NCBI RefSeq assembly: GCF_005405905.1
Contig: NZ_BJHU01000035.1
Coordinates: 1-64,000, forward strand
Direction: 5' to 3'
Origin: Acidovorax sp. NB1
GTDB taxonomy: Bacteria; Pseudomonadota; Gammaproteobacteria; Burkholderiales; Burkholderiaceae_C
DNA length: 64,000 nucleotides
Under the pieces are notes generated by a model. The model did no database searches. It was not told the origin of the DNA and saw only the letters and a program-made list of their open reading frames with translations. Position 1 is the stretch's first letter; each line of letters starts with the position of its first letter. A program made the translations under genes and the position numbers. Shown one piece after another: positions 44,798 through 53,316 of this stretch.

Positions 44798-45388
44798 TCA
44801 CCTGCGGTCCACCAGCGCATGCGCTATGGTGCCCAGGTCCACATATTCCAGCTCGCTGCCAACGGGCACCCCGCGCGCGAGGCGCGTCACATGCACGCCC
44901 CGGCTCTTGAGGGCCTCGCTGATCACATGGGCCGTGGCCTCGCCCTCGGCGTTGAAATTGGTGGCCAGGATCACCTCCTGCACCTCGCCGCTGGTGGCCC
45001 GCTCCATGAGCTTCTGCAGCCCGATTTCCTTGGGCCCCACCCCGTCCAGCGGGCTGAGCCGCCCCATGAGCACAAAGTACAGCCCCTTGAAGGCCCCGGT
45101 GCGCTCCATCGCCGACTGGTCCGCAGGCGTTTCAACCACACACAGCCGCGTGGCATCCCGCTCCGGGTCCAGGCAGGTGCTGCACACCTCGGCCTCGGTG
45201 AACGTATGGCAACGCGCACAGTGGTGCACCGTGCTCACCGCCTCCGAGAGCGCCCGTGAAAGTGCCAGCGCCCCTTCCCGGTCATGCTGCAGCAGATGAA
45301 ACGCCATGCGCTGCGCAGACTTCACCCCCACCCCCGGCAGCCGGCGCAGCGCCTGAATCAGGACGTCGAGAGAATTGGTGGTGGACAT
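44798..45388 (-). CDS. recR: Recombination protein RecR
   Basis: DNA-binding partner of RecF/RecO in gap repair; 196 residues, standard length. The helix-hairpin-helix is [24 protein letters not shown], the zinc finger [16 protein letters not shown] and the Toprim domain [38 protein letters not shown] with [19 protein letters not shown]. The ATG at 45388 matches the family start. It is the third gene of dnaX-ybaB-recR, with a 248-bp spacer before it that contains a strong hairpin. Confidence 0.97.
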   Translation of the reverse strand: MSTTNSLDVLIQALRRLPGVGVKSAQRMAFHLLQHDREGALALSRALSEAVSTVHHCARCHTFTEAEVCSTCLDPERDATRLCVVETPADQSAMERTGAFKGLYFVLMGRLSPLDGVGPKEIGLQKLMERATSGEVQEVILATNFNAEGEATAHVISEALKSRGVHVTRLARGVPVGSELEYVDLGTIAHALVDRR

Positions 45389-45558
45389 GGACAGGCTGGA
45401 GGTAAGGCGCGTGGGTTGGTAAGGCTTGGATGAGTAAGGCGCAAACAGGGCCAACTCGAACGGATGTGAGGAAAAGCAAAGGGGATGTGCCCCCTGCCTT
45501 CACACCCCAACCTCAAGGGCGTAGCGAGCGGGATCAGCTGCTAGGCGGACGGAGCGCA

Positions 45559-45593
45559 GGAACCGGAACGTACTTGAAGTACGTGAGGATTCC
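45559..45593. other. Perfect palindrome / hairpin in the ybaB-recR spacer
   Basis: ACGTACTT-G-AAGTACGT (45568-45584) is a perfect 8-bp inverted repeat, flanked by GGAA and TTCC that can extend the stem with internal loops. The surrounding spacer (45389-45636) has no gene I can support and reads like a structured non-coding element within the dnaX-ybaB-recR unit. Confidence 0.55.
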
Positions 45594-45636
45594 GAGCACC
45601 GCCCAACGACGCAGATGGCCCGCTCGGTAGCCAGTA

Positions 45637-45969
45637 TCAGAAAGGGAATTTCATGCCGCCGGGGAGGCCTGGCATGCCTTGCGTCAGCTTGCCCATCTTC
45701 TCCGACGAAGTCTCCTCGGCCTTGCGTACCGCCGCATTGAACGCTGCCGCCACCAGGTCTTCCAGCATGTCCTTGTCCTCGGCCAGCAGGCTGGGGTCGA
45801 TGGTGATGCGCTTGACGTCGTGCTTGCAGGTCATGACCACCTTCACCAGGCCCGCGCCCGATTCGCCTTCCACTTCAATGAAGGCCAGTTCGTCCTGGGC
45901 CTTCTTGAGGTTGTCCTGCATGGCCTGGGCTTGCTTCATCAGGCCGGCGAGTTGTCCTTTGTTGAACAT
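45637..45969 (-). CDS. ybaB: YbaB/EbfC nucleoid-associated protein
   Basis: Small dimeric DNA-binding protein of 110 residues. Features are [28 protein letters not shown] (long first helix), the beta-sheet [30 protein letters not shown], the helix [18 protein letters not shown] and the Met/Gly-rich tail [15 protein letters not shown] typical of the family. It is located between dnaX (52 bases upstream) and recR, the conserved order. Confidence 0.96.
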   Translation of the reverse strand: MFNKGQLAGLMKQAQAMQDNLKKAQDELAFIEVEGESGAGLVKVVMTCKHDVKRITIDPSLLAEDKDMLEDLVAAAFNAAVRKAEETSSEKMGKLTQGMPGLPGGMKFPF

Positions 45970-46021
45970 GGTGTGGTTTCCTTTTCGGTTTCTATTGAAA
46001 TGAGTGAATAGTGGTCGTCGG

Positions 46022-48088
46022 TCACGCGGGTTTGATGCTGCCCGGCACGATTCTCGCGCCGTAGTCCCGCATCAGCGATTGCACGAAGGGGTCGTTGTGC
46101 ACAATTTCCTCGGCGCGGCGCTGGCGTTCGGCAGCGGCAGCGGCGTTGCGGCGGGCGGGGCTGTCGATGACCACGCCCACCTCGACGCTGATCTGGGTGG
46201 CGTGGCCCGCAGCCTCCAGCGCCGCGCGCAGGCGCTCGCGCGCCGTGGGCTGGTTGAGTGACTCGCGCTCCACGCGCAGCAGCCAGTGGCCACCGTCACG
46301 CGCCACCAGTTGCGACTGCAGGGCCAGCTCCCGCACCAGGGCGTTGATGGCTTCAGCCGCGACCATCTGCTGCACCGTGGTGTGCCAGACATCGCCTTCT
46401 TCGGTGGGCGTGTAGCGTGCGGATGCAGGCACAGGCGCGGAATGGGGAGCCGGTTGCAAACGCACGCCGGGCTCGGGGGCTACGCGCACCGGGATTGCTA
46501 CAAATTCAGGAGCTGCTTGCGCTTGATCAGCGCGCGCAGGGCTGCGATTTTGATCAAATCCTTGCACCTCGCGCACGGGCAGCGCCGTGACGGCTGCAGG
46601 CGCCACTGGCGCCGCATGTGCACCGCCTGCGGTGCCAGCATCGTCCTCCGACCCGGGCCAAGGCGGCGGCTCTGACAAAGAAGCGTCATCGCCTCCTGAT
46701 GAAGGGGCATCTTCCAGCGCTGTTATGGCAGCTGCCGGGGCCGACGCTGGAGCCGACACGGCAGCTGCCACCACAGAGGCCGCAACAGGCGGCACGGGCA
46801 CCGCTGGTGCGGGCTGTGGCACCGGCGCAGCCATGGCCGAAGACGCCGCAGGACGCGCCGGAGCCAACGCCGGTGGCGATGTCAGAGCTGCCGACGCAGC
46901 CGCCGAAGCCCCTGCGGGCGCGGTTTCAGCCCGCGTCAGAGTTTTTTTTTCAGCCGGTTCGCCAGAGCCCCCTGCACCGCCGGCGGGCTTGAAGGCCAGC
47001 AGGCGCAGCAGCACCATGGTGAGCGCTGCGTATTCATCGGGCGCCAGGCCCAGCTCGCCGCGCCCATGCAGGCACAGGCTGTAGAGCAATTGCGTTTCGT
47101 CGGCGGGCATCAGCGCAGACAGGCGGGCGGTTTCGGCGGCCTCGGGGTCGTCGGCATCCACCGCACCGGCCATTTGCGGCACAGCCTGGAACACGGCCAT
47201 GCGCTGCAGCACGGCACTCATTTCTTCGAGCGTGGAGGCGGCCGACAGGCCGTTCATGCGCAGCGCGTCCGAGGTTTCGACCACGGTCTTGCCGTCGCCT
47301 TGGGCCAGCGCGTCAATGAGGCGGAACACATAGGAGCGGTCCACGGCACCCAGCATCTGGCGCACACCGGCTTCCTGCAACTGACCGCTGCCAAACGCGA
47401 TGGCCTGGTCGGTGAGCGAGAGCGCATCGCGCATGGAGCCCCGCGCAGCGCGCGAGAGCAGACGCAAGGCCTGTGGCTCGGCGGGCACGTTCTCGGTCGC
47501 CAGCACCTGCGTGAGGTGCGAGAGCACGGTCTCAGGCGCCATGGGGCGCAGGTTGAACTGCAGGCACCGGCTCAGCACCGTGACCGGCACCTTCTGCGGG
47601 TCAGTCGTGGCGAGCACAAACTTGAGGTATTCGGGCGGCTCTTCGAGCGTCTTGAGCATGGCGTTGAACGCCGTGTTCGTGAGCATGTGCACTTCGTCGA
47701 TCATGAAGACCTTGAAGCGCCCTTGGACCGGCTTGTAGACGGCCTGCTCCAGCAGGCTTTGCACCTCGTCCACACCCCGGTTGGAGGCCGCGTCCAGCTC
47801 GGTGTAGTCCACAAAGCGGCCGCTGTCGATGTCGGTACACGCCTGGCACACGCCGCAGGGCGTGGCAGTGATGCCGCCGTTGCCGTCTGCGCCCTGGCAA
47901 TTGAGCGACTTGGCCAGGATGCGCGACACCGTGGTCTTGCCCACACCGCGCGTGCCGGTGAACAGGTAGGCGTGGTGCAGGCGCTGCTGGGTCAACGCGT
48001 TCGACAAGGCCTGAACCACATGCTCCTGCCCCACCATCTCGGTGAAATTGCGGGGGCGGTACTTGCGGGCGAGCACGAGGTAGGACAT
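46022..48088 (-). CDS. dnaX: DNA polymerase III subunits tau and (by frameshift) gamma
   Basis: Clamp-loader ATPase of 688 residues (tau). Domain I has the Walker A loop [14 protein letters not shown], the zinc module with [21 protein letters not shown], the sensor [22 protein letters not shown] and SRC (arginine finger region). Domain III ends near [12 protein letters not shown] (about residue 370). A 9-A run at codons 380-383 with a downstream hairpin is a likely programmed slippage site making a 387-residue gamma. The linker from 385 to about 560 is Ala/Pro/Val-rich and contains a dispersed-repeat insertion. The C-terminus ([25 protein letters not shown]) should bind alpha and DnaB. The start at 48088 is [12 protein letters not shown]. 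Confidence 0.96.
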   Translation of the reverse strand: MSYLVLARKYRPRNFTEMVGQEHVVQALSNALTQQRLHHAYLFTGTRGVGKTTVSRILAKSLNCQGADGNGGITATPCGVCQACTDIDSGRFVDYTELDAASNRGVDEVQSLLEQAVYKPVQGRFKVFMIDEVHMLTNTAFNAMLKTLEEPPEYLKFVLATTDPQKVPVTVLSRCLQFNLRPMAPETVLSHLTQVLATENVPAEPQALRLLSRAARGSMRDALSLTDQAIAFGSGQLQEAGVRQMLGAVDRSYVFRLIDALAQGDGKTVVETSDALRMNGLSAASTLEEMSAVLQRMAVFQAVPQMAGAVDADDPEAAETARLSALMPADETQLLYSLCLHGRGELGLAPDEYAALTMVLLRLLAFKPAGGAGGSGEPAEKKTLTRAETAPAGASAAASAALTSPPALAPARPAASSAMAAPVPQPAPAVPVPPVAASVVAAAVSAPASAPAAAITALEDAPSSGGDDASLSEPPPWPGSEDDAGTAGGAHAAPVAPAAVTALPVREVQGFDQNRSPARADQAQAAPEFVAIPVRVAPEPGVRLQPAPHSAPVPASARYTPTEEGDVWHTTVQQMVAAEAINALVRELALQSQLVARDGGHWLLRVERESLNQPTARERLRAALEAAGHATQISVEVGVVIDSPARRNAAAAAERQRRAEEIVHNDPFVQSLMRDYGARIVPGSIKPA
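46493..46560 (+). repeat. Dispersed palindromic repeat, copy 7, inside dnaX
   Basis: Plus strand: GATTGCTACAAATTCAGGAG, then CTGCTTGCGCTTGATCAGCG, then CGCGCAGGGCTGCGATTTTG. It carries the AGCTGCTTGCGCTTGAT core. In the dnaX frame it encodes [20 protein letters not shown] (about residues 510-532) in the tau linker, in the same reading frame relative to the element as in moeA. Confidence 0.72.
46914..46950 (-). other. Probable programmed frameshift / slippage signal for gamma
   Basis: On the minus strand a run of nine A (46950-46942, codons GAA AAA AAA ACT) is followed after 7 nt by a hairpin GCGGGC...GCCCGC (46934-46914). A -1 shift reads AAC TCT GAC GCG GGC TGA and stops after five codons; a +1 shift stops after one. 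The site is just past domain III, as for E. coli gamma. Confidence 0.7.
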
Positions 48089-48189
48089 GCGGGCGATTCT
48101 ACGGGCTGGGCCGGGCAGACCTGCAGGCATCCGGACAATGCAGCGTGTCGAAAAGTGCACCCCACATCCAGCGTACAATCGGCGGTGAC

Positions 48190-48278
48190 GGGCCTCCTCG
48201 CATGGTGAAGCGGCCAACCGGGTCAGGTGGGGAACCAAGCAGCCCTAACTGTGGAGTCAGTGCCGGGGGTAAGGCTCG
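48190..48278 (+). ncRNA. ffs: Signal recognition particle RNA, 4.5S type
   Basis: Small bacterial SRP RNA of about 89 nt. The conserved Ffh-binding arm is clear: GGTCAGGTGG, the GGAA tetraloop (48231-48234), then CCAAGCAGCC. The ends GGGCCT (48190-48195) and AGGCTC (48272-48277) pair to close the rod, and AGTCAGTGCCGGGGG forms the 3' part of the internal helix. A TACAAT -10 element is at 48174-48179. It is divergent from dnaX, a frequent arrangement in betaproteobacteria. Exact ends are estimated to within a few bases. Confidence 0.9.
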
Positions 48279-48390
48279 TCAACTTCTTCTTTCTTTGCGC
48301 GCTCGCGCAAAAACTCCCCACCCCAGTATTTCGGTAGCGCGCAAAGGCAAGCCTGCCAGGCTCGCCCAAAACCCTGCCCGCAGCGCCTTC

Positions 48391-49758
48391 TCAAGCCCCT
48401 GCGGACTCCCCCAGCCAGCGCAGCGCCCCCTCGCCTGCCACACGGCCACTGGCCATGCTGGCGGTAAGCAGATAGCCGCCGGTGGGCGCCTCCCAGTCCA
48501 GCATCTCCCCTGCGCAGAACACGCCCGGCAACGCCGAGGCCATGAGTTGCGCGTCCAGCCCCTCAAAAGCTACGCCACCCGCCGTGCTGATGGCTTCGTC
48601 CAGCGGGCGCGCAGCCACCACGGTGATGGGCAGGGCCTTGATGGCGTGGGCCAGGGCCACGGGGTCGTTCATGCCGTCCTTGCCCAGATGTTCATACAAG
48701 ATGCCCGCCTTGATGCCGTCCAGGCCCAGGCGGCTCTTGAGGTGGCTGGACAGCGAGCGCGAGCCGCGCGGGTGGCGCACCTCCACCAGCACACGCTCCG
48801 GGCTGTGGTCGGGCAACAGATCGAGGTGGAACGTGGCGTGGCCGTGGGCTTGCACCTCGTCGCGCAGCAGGTGCGAAGCGGCGTAGACCAGGCTGCCCTC
48901 CACCCCCGTGGCCGTGACCACAAACTCGCCCCGGCGGCTGAAGCTGCGGCCCTGGCTGTCGGTGAAGCTGAGCGCCACGGTCTTGAAGGGCTGGCCCACA
49001 AACTTCTCTGAAAAATGTGGCGTCCAGCCCACCGTGGGCGCGGGCGTGCGGCCCAGCAGTTCTTGCAGAAAGGCACGGCGCGTCTCGCCCACCGGGGCAT
49101 CGGCGCGCAGCACATCAAAGCCGCAGTTGGAGGGGCGCAACGGCTCCACAGCCACGCCGCGCTGCGCCAGCAACGGCACCCAGGCACCGTCCGACCCCAG
49201 GCGCGCCCAGCTGCCGCCGCCCAGCGCGAGCACCACGGCCTTGGCAGCCACACGCACTTCACCTGCCGGTGCGTCAAAACGCAGTGCCCCCTCCTCGGCC
49301 CAGTCCAGCCAGCGGTGGCGCATGTGGAACAGCACCCCCTGCCCACGCAGACGCTGCAGCCACGCGCGCAGCAGCGGTGCGGCCTTCATGTCGGTGGGGA
49401 ACACGCGGCCTGATGTGCCCACGAAGGTCTCCACGCCCAGCCCCAGCGCCCAGGCACGCAGTTCAGGACCGCCAAAGGCGCGGACCAGCGGCTCGATCCG
49501 CTGCTCGCGCCCGGCATAACGTCCCACAAAGGGCTCGTGCGGTTCGGAGTGCGTGAGGTTGAGCCCGCCCTTGCCCGCCAGCAGAAACTTGCGCCCCACC
49601 GACGGCATGGCATCAAACACGTGCACGGCCACGCCCGCCTGGGCCAGCACCTCGGCGGCCATCAGGCCCGCCGGGCCGCCGCCGATGACGGCCACATCGC
49701 ACTGCAAGGTCTCCGCAGACAGGGTGGGTGTATCGGAAGGAGAAAGGGTGTGGGACAC
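48391..49758 (-). CDS. BaiN/HI0933-like FAD flavoprotein (TIGR03862 type)
   Basis: FAD-dependent oxidoreductase-like protein of 455 residues. The dinucleotide-binding start is VAVIGGGPAGLMAAEVLAQAGVAVHVFD. The family-defining SVGRKFLLAGKGGLNLTHSEPHEPFVGRY follows. The middle has TSGRVFPTDMKAAPLLRAWLQRLRGQGV and VLALGGGSWARLGSDGAW. The end is DWEAPTGGYLLTASMASGRVAGEGAL. Members resemble the BaiN/RdsA family, but the physiological substrate is unknown. It is probably a separate gene, 57 bases downstream of the addA-like stop in the same direction. The 111 bases between ffs and this gene hold no feature I can support. Confidence 0.9.
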   Translation of the reverse strand: MSHTLSPSDTPTLSAETLQCDVAVIGGGPAGLMAAEVLAQAGVAVHVFDAMPSVGRKFLLAGKGGLNLTHSEPHEPFVGRYAGREQRIEPLVRAFGGPELRAWALGLGVETFVGTSGRVFPTDMKAAPLLRAWLQRLRGQGVLFHMRHRWLDWAEEGALRFDAPAGEVRVAAKAVVLALGGGSWARLGSDGAWVPLLAQRGVAVEPLRPSNCGFDVLRADAPVGETRRAFLQELLGRTPAPTVGWTPHFSEKFVGQPFKTVALSFTDSQGRSFSRRGEFVVTATGVEGSLVYAASHLLRDEVQAHGHATFHLDLLPDHSPERVLVEVRHPRGSRSLSSHLKSRLGLDGIKAGILYEHLGKDGMNDPVALAHAIKALPITVVAARPLDEAISTAGGVAFEGLDAQLMASALPGVFCAGEMLDWEAPTGGYLLTASMASGRVAGEGALRWLGESAGA

Positions 49759-49815
49759 GGAAGGGCCTTGCTAAAAGATGGGGGCGTAGCGCTGCGTTGG
49801 GGCCGGAAGGACCGG

Positions 49816-52800
49816 TCAGAACAAAGAGCCTTGCGGTGAATCCGCAGGCCCCGGCGCGGCGCGCCCGGGCTTTGCCGGGGCGACCGGCGCAGCGGGGGCG
49901 AGAGTATGCCCGACCCCAGTCGGTTTGGCGGTAGACGCCCTTGCGCCGCCCGGTGCGTCCCCCACCATCACCAACCGCCCATCGCCCGTGAGGAAGGCGG
50001 CATGCACGGCCTCGCCCGGCATCAGTGCCGACACGGCTTCGCGGTAGCGCTCCAACTGCGCCACCAGCGCCTGCTGGCGCTGGGGCTGGGTGGCGCTTTT
50101 GTAGTCCAGTACCCACCATCCTGCAGCAGCATCCTCGGCCTGCGCTGCGCGGCGCAACACCAGCCGGTCGATGCGCAGGCTCTGGCCCTGGTAGTGCAGC
50201 GGGGCTTCGTTGATGGCGGTTTGAATCAACGTTGGCTCCCACGCCCATGCGCCCTCGCCGGCCAGGATGCCCTGCGCCATACGGGCGGCCTGCTCGGCGG
50301 CGGCGGGAGTGATGTCGTGGTCGGCAGCCAGGCGGGCCAGGCGCGCGGCAGACCAACCGTGGGCGCGCAGGTCGGCCAGCGGGGCACCGGCCACACCGGC
50401 CTGCTCCAGCAGTTGATGCATGGCGTCGCCCTGGCGCGACAGAGGCGTAGAGTCGCCATCGCCGGGCATGGCCACGGGCGTGGGGCCGCTGGGGTCGGTG
50501 GTGGTCACCGCCCCCGGTTTGTTGCGGGCGCTTTGCAGGGCCTCGGGCAGTGGCAACAACGCGGCGATGGTGAATGTGCCGGAAGAGGCGTGCACGCCAG
50601 CAGCGGGTGCGGGTGCTATGCCCACATCGACCTCACTGACCAGTGGCGCCAGCCGGTTCCACCAACTGCCCGGTGCGGAATTGCTGGGCAATACGGACGA
50701 CAGCGCCAGGCAGTGCTTGGCGCGTGTCATGGCCACGTAGAGCATGTTCAGCTCTTCGCGGCTGCGGGCCTGCTGCTCGGCAGCCAGCGCGTCCACCGCA
50801 CTGGGCGGCGGGTTCGATTCGCTGGCCAAAAAGACGAAGGCCGAGGGCACAGCCTGCTCGCCCGGCCAATCCACCAGCACGCCCATGGTCTCGGCTTTTT
50901 GCGGGCGGGTGTCGGTGTCGAGCAGCAGCACACAATCGGCCTCCAGCCCCTTGGCGCCGTGCACCGTCAGCAGGCGGATGGCCTGCGCATCGGCCCGGCC
51001 GGGGGCGCGCACGCCCCCCTTTTTCATGGCCCGCACAAACGCGTAGGGGGTGAGGTAGCGCCCCCCATCGTGCTGCAACGCTGCCGACAGCAGCGCACGC
51101 AGGTTGGCCTGCACAGTCTGGCGCTGGGTGACGGGTGCGGCGGCGGCAAAGCGGGCCAGCACATCGCCGTGTTCGTAGATGGCGTGCAGCGCATCGTGTG
51201 GCGGCAGGCTGCCCACCCAGGCCTGGTATTGGGTCAAAATAGCCCCTACCGCCTGATGGTCATGCCCTGATAGCTCATTTTTTGATAGCAAATCAAACCA
51301 GCTGCTGCCTGCATGTTCGGGCTGGCGGCGCAACACGGCCAGCGCCACCAGGGCGTCATCGCCCAGACCAAACAGGGGCGACTTGAGCGCACGCGCCAGC
51401 GAGAGGTCGTGCGTGGGCGAGACCAGCACATCCAGCAGCGCCACCATGTCCTGCACCTCGGGCGCGTCGAACAGGTCGGCTTTTTCGGGCTGCACACAGG
51501 GCAGGTGCAGGGCGCGCAAAGCGTCTTGCATGCTGGCCAGGCGGTCGCGCTTGCGGGCCAGCACCAGCACCTCCTTGGGCGGGGTGCCGCTGGCGATCTG
51601 CGCGGCCACCCAGGCGGCGGCCTGGGTGCATTCGCGCATGCGCTGGGTTTCTTCGGCCTCGTGGCGGGGTTCGGTCAGGCTGTCGCGCCAGGCCAGGGGA
51701 TCGCGCGCGGCGCCTGGGCTGTCGTCATCCGCATCAATGATGGCGGGCAGGCGCAGCAGCTGGCCCGTGTGTTTGGATTCGGTGGTGTGGTCGCGAAAGC
51801 CGCTGGTCTCTTGCTGCGCCTGGGCCTGGCCCATGACGGCGTTGACGGCGGCGATCACGCCCTGCGCATTGCGGCGCGTGTGGTCGCAGCTGAGTAGGTC
51901 GCCGCCCAGCCCGTCGCGCACAAAGGCCTGAGCGGCAATGAAGACTTGCGGCTCCGCCCGGCGAAAACGGTAGATGCTCTGCTTGGGGTCGCCCACGATG
52001 AACACGCTGGGCGCGGCCGAGCCGCCGCCCGAGCCCGCATAGCCTGCCAGCCAGGCATGCAGCGCCTGCCACTGCAGCGGGTTGGTGTCCTGGAACTCAT
52101 CGACCAGCAGGTGGCGGATGCGGGCGTCCAGCCGCTCCTGCACCCAGCCACTGAGCACCGGGTCGGCCAGCATGACCAGCGCCGTGCGCTCCACATCGTT
52201 CATGTCCACCCAGCCGTGCTGCTGCTTGACCGCCACGAATTGCGCAATCAGGCAGCGCGCCAGCCGGGCCATGCGCTGCTGGTGTTGCCAGGCCTCGTGC
52301 TGGCGGCGGGCCACCAGCAGGCGCTGCAGTTCGGGCTCGGCCTCTTGCGCGGCGGGGAACTTCTCCAGGTTCTTCGACAGGCGGTCTTCTTTGGCCACGA
52401 ACATGGCTTTGCGCAGCATGTCCAGGCGCTGGTTCAGGTCAGTGCAGGCCAGCGCGTCGATGATGGCGTCGGCCGCCTTTTGCGGGGTCTTGTTGGACTC
52501 GGCGCCCAGGGCGCTGGCGCGGTTGCGCCAACGCTGCAGGGCAGATTCGGTCTGCAGGGCCTCGGCAGGCTCCATCAGCGCAGCCAGTTCGGGGTACGCC
52601 TGCTGGAACGGCGGCACCGAGGCATCGACCACGCCCACCGCGTCGGCCAGGTCAAACTCCACGCGCTTGGCCAGGGCTGCCGCCAGCGCCTTGTGCGTTT
52701 GCGATCGGCCATGGCGGGCTACGACGGCTTCGTAATCGGAGCGCAGGCTGGCGCTGTCGGCCACGGTCTGCAAAAACGGGGGCCAGACCTCGCGCACGGC

Positions 52801-53316
52801 CTCGGCATCGTCTTCCAGCAGTTCAAAGTGCGCGGGCAGGCCTTGCTGCTGCAACAGCGCCAGCGGGGCCGTGCCCAGCAGCGCGGCAAACCAGCTGTGG
52901 AAGGTGCGGATCTGCACGGGGCGGCCAGCTTCGAGCAGCTGGCGGTATAAATTTTGCAGCGCCTCGCGCTTTTCCAGTGCGCCCTGGGGGCTGATTCCGC
53001 GTGCAATCAGCTCTGCCATCAGCTCCTCCAGCGGCTTGTGGCTGAACTGCTCCAGCCATTCCTGCAGGCGCTGGCGCATTTCGCCTGCGGCCTTTTTGGT
53101 GAAGGTGATGGCCAGGATTTCGTGCGGCGCACAGCCGTCCAGCAGCGCCCGCAGCATGCGCGAGACCAGCATCCAGGTCTTGCCCGCGCCCGCGCAGGCC
53201 TCCACCGCCACGCTGCGGGCGGGGTCGCAGGCGATGGCGTAGAAGGCCTCGCGCGAAACGGGGCGGCCGTTGTGTTCGTAGGCGGCCTGGGTGGCGGGGG
53301 AAATACTGGCGGTCAT
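49816..53316 (-). CDS. UvrD/REP helicase-nuclease, AddA-like
   Basis: Double-strand-break processing helicase-exonuclease subunit of 1166 residues. Helicase motifs are I (VEACAGAGKTWMLVSRM), Ia (AITFTKKAAGEMRQRL), II-III (LLVDEFQDTNPLQWQALHAWL), FIVGDPKQSIYRFRRAEP, and V-VI (IRLLTVHGAKGLEADCVLLLDTD; LNMLYVAMTRAKHCLALS). The C-terminus has the RecB-type nuclease motif LRIDRLVLRR and GWWVLDYKSATQPQRQQALVAQLERYR. A dispersed repeat encodes about residues 673-695. The ATG at 53316 overlaps the AddB-like stop by 4 bp. The genes may be called addA or recB-like; I avoid fixing a symbol. Confidence 0.92.
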   Translation of the reverse strand: MTASISPATQAAYEHNGRPVSREAFYAIACDPARSVAVEACAGAGKTWMLVSRMLRALLDGCAPHEILAITFTKKAAGEMRQRLQEWLEQFSHKPLEELMAELIARGISPQGALEKREALQNLYRQLLEAGRPVQIRTFHSWFAALLGTAPLALLQQQGLPAHFELLEDDAEAVREVWPPFLQTVADSASLRSDYEAVVARHGRSQTHKALAAALAKRVEFDLADAVGVVDASVPPFQQAYPELAALMEPAEALQTESALQRWRNRASALGAESNKTPQKAADAIIDALACTDLNQRLDMLRKAMFVAKEDRLSKNLEKFPAAQEAEPELQRLLVARRQHEAWQHQQRMARLARCLIAQFVAVKQQHGWVDMNDVERTALVMLADPVLSGWVQERLDARIRHLLVDEFQDTNPLQWQALHAWLAGYAGSGGGSAAPSVFIVGDPKQSIYRFRRAEPQVFIAAQAFVRDGLGGDLLSCDHTRRNAQGVIAAVNAVMGQAQAQQETSGFRDHTTESKHTGQLLRLPAIIDADDDSPGAARDPLAWRDSLTEPRHEAEETQRMRECTQAAAWVAAQIASGTPPKEVLVLARKRDRLASMQDALRALHLPCVQPEKADLFDAPEVQDMVALLDVLVSPTHDLSLARALKSPLFGLGDDALVALAVLRRQPEHAGSSWFDLLSKNELSGHDHQAVGAILTQYQAWVGSLPPHDALHAIYEHGDVLARFAAAAPVTQRQTVQANLRALLSAALQHDGGRYLTPYAFVRAMKKGGVRAPGRADAQAIRLLTVHGAKGLEADCVLLLDTDTRPQKAETMGVLVDWPGEQAVPSAFVFLASESNPPPSAVDALAAEQQARSREELNMLYVAMTRAKHCLALSSVLPSNSAPGSWWNRLAPLVSEVDVGIAPAPAAGVHASSGTFTIAALLPLPEALQSARNKPGAVTTTDPSGPTPVAMPGDGDSTPLSRQGDAMHQLLEQAGVAGAPLADLRAHGWSAARLARLAADHDITPAAAEQAARMAQGILAGEGAWAWEPTLIQTAINEAPLHYQGQSLRIDRLVLRRAAQAEDAAAGWWVLDYKSATQPQRQQALVAQLERYREAVSALMPGEAVHAAFLTGDGRLVMVGDAPGGARASTAKPTGVGHTLAPAAPVAPAKPGRAAPGPADSPQGSLF
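51233..51299 (-). repeat. Dispersed palindromic repeat, copy 8, inside the addA-like gene
   Basis: On the minus strand: GATTTGCTATCAAAAAATGA, then GCTATCAGGGCATGACCATC, then AGGCGGTAGGGGCTATTTTG. It carries the end motif GCTATCAAAA and an ATCAGGCG core as in copies 4 and 6. It stays in frame, encoding FDLLSKNELSGHDHQAVGAI. Confidence 0.68.

Noticed and set aside
48294..48311. Hairpin TTTGCGCG-CT-CGCGCAAA downstream of ffs as a terminator
   Set aside because: The loop is only two bases and no T-run follows on the plus strand, so it is not a convincing terminator.
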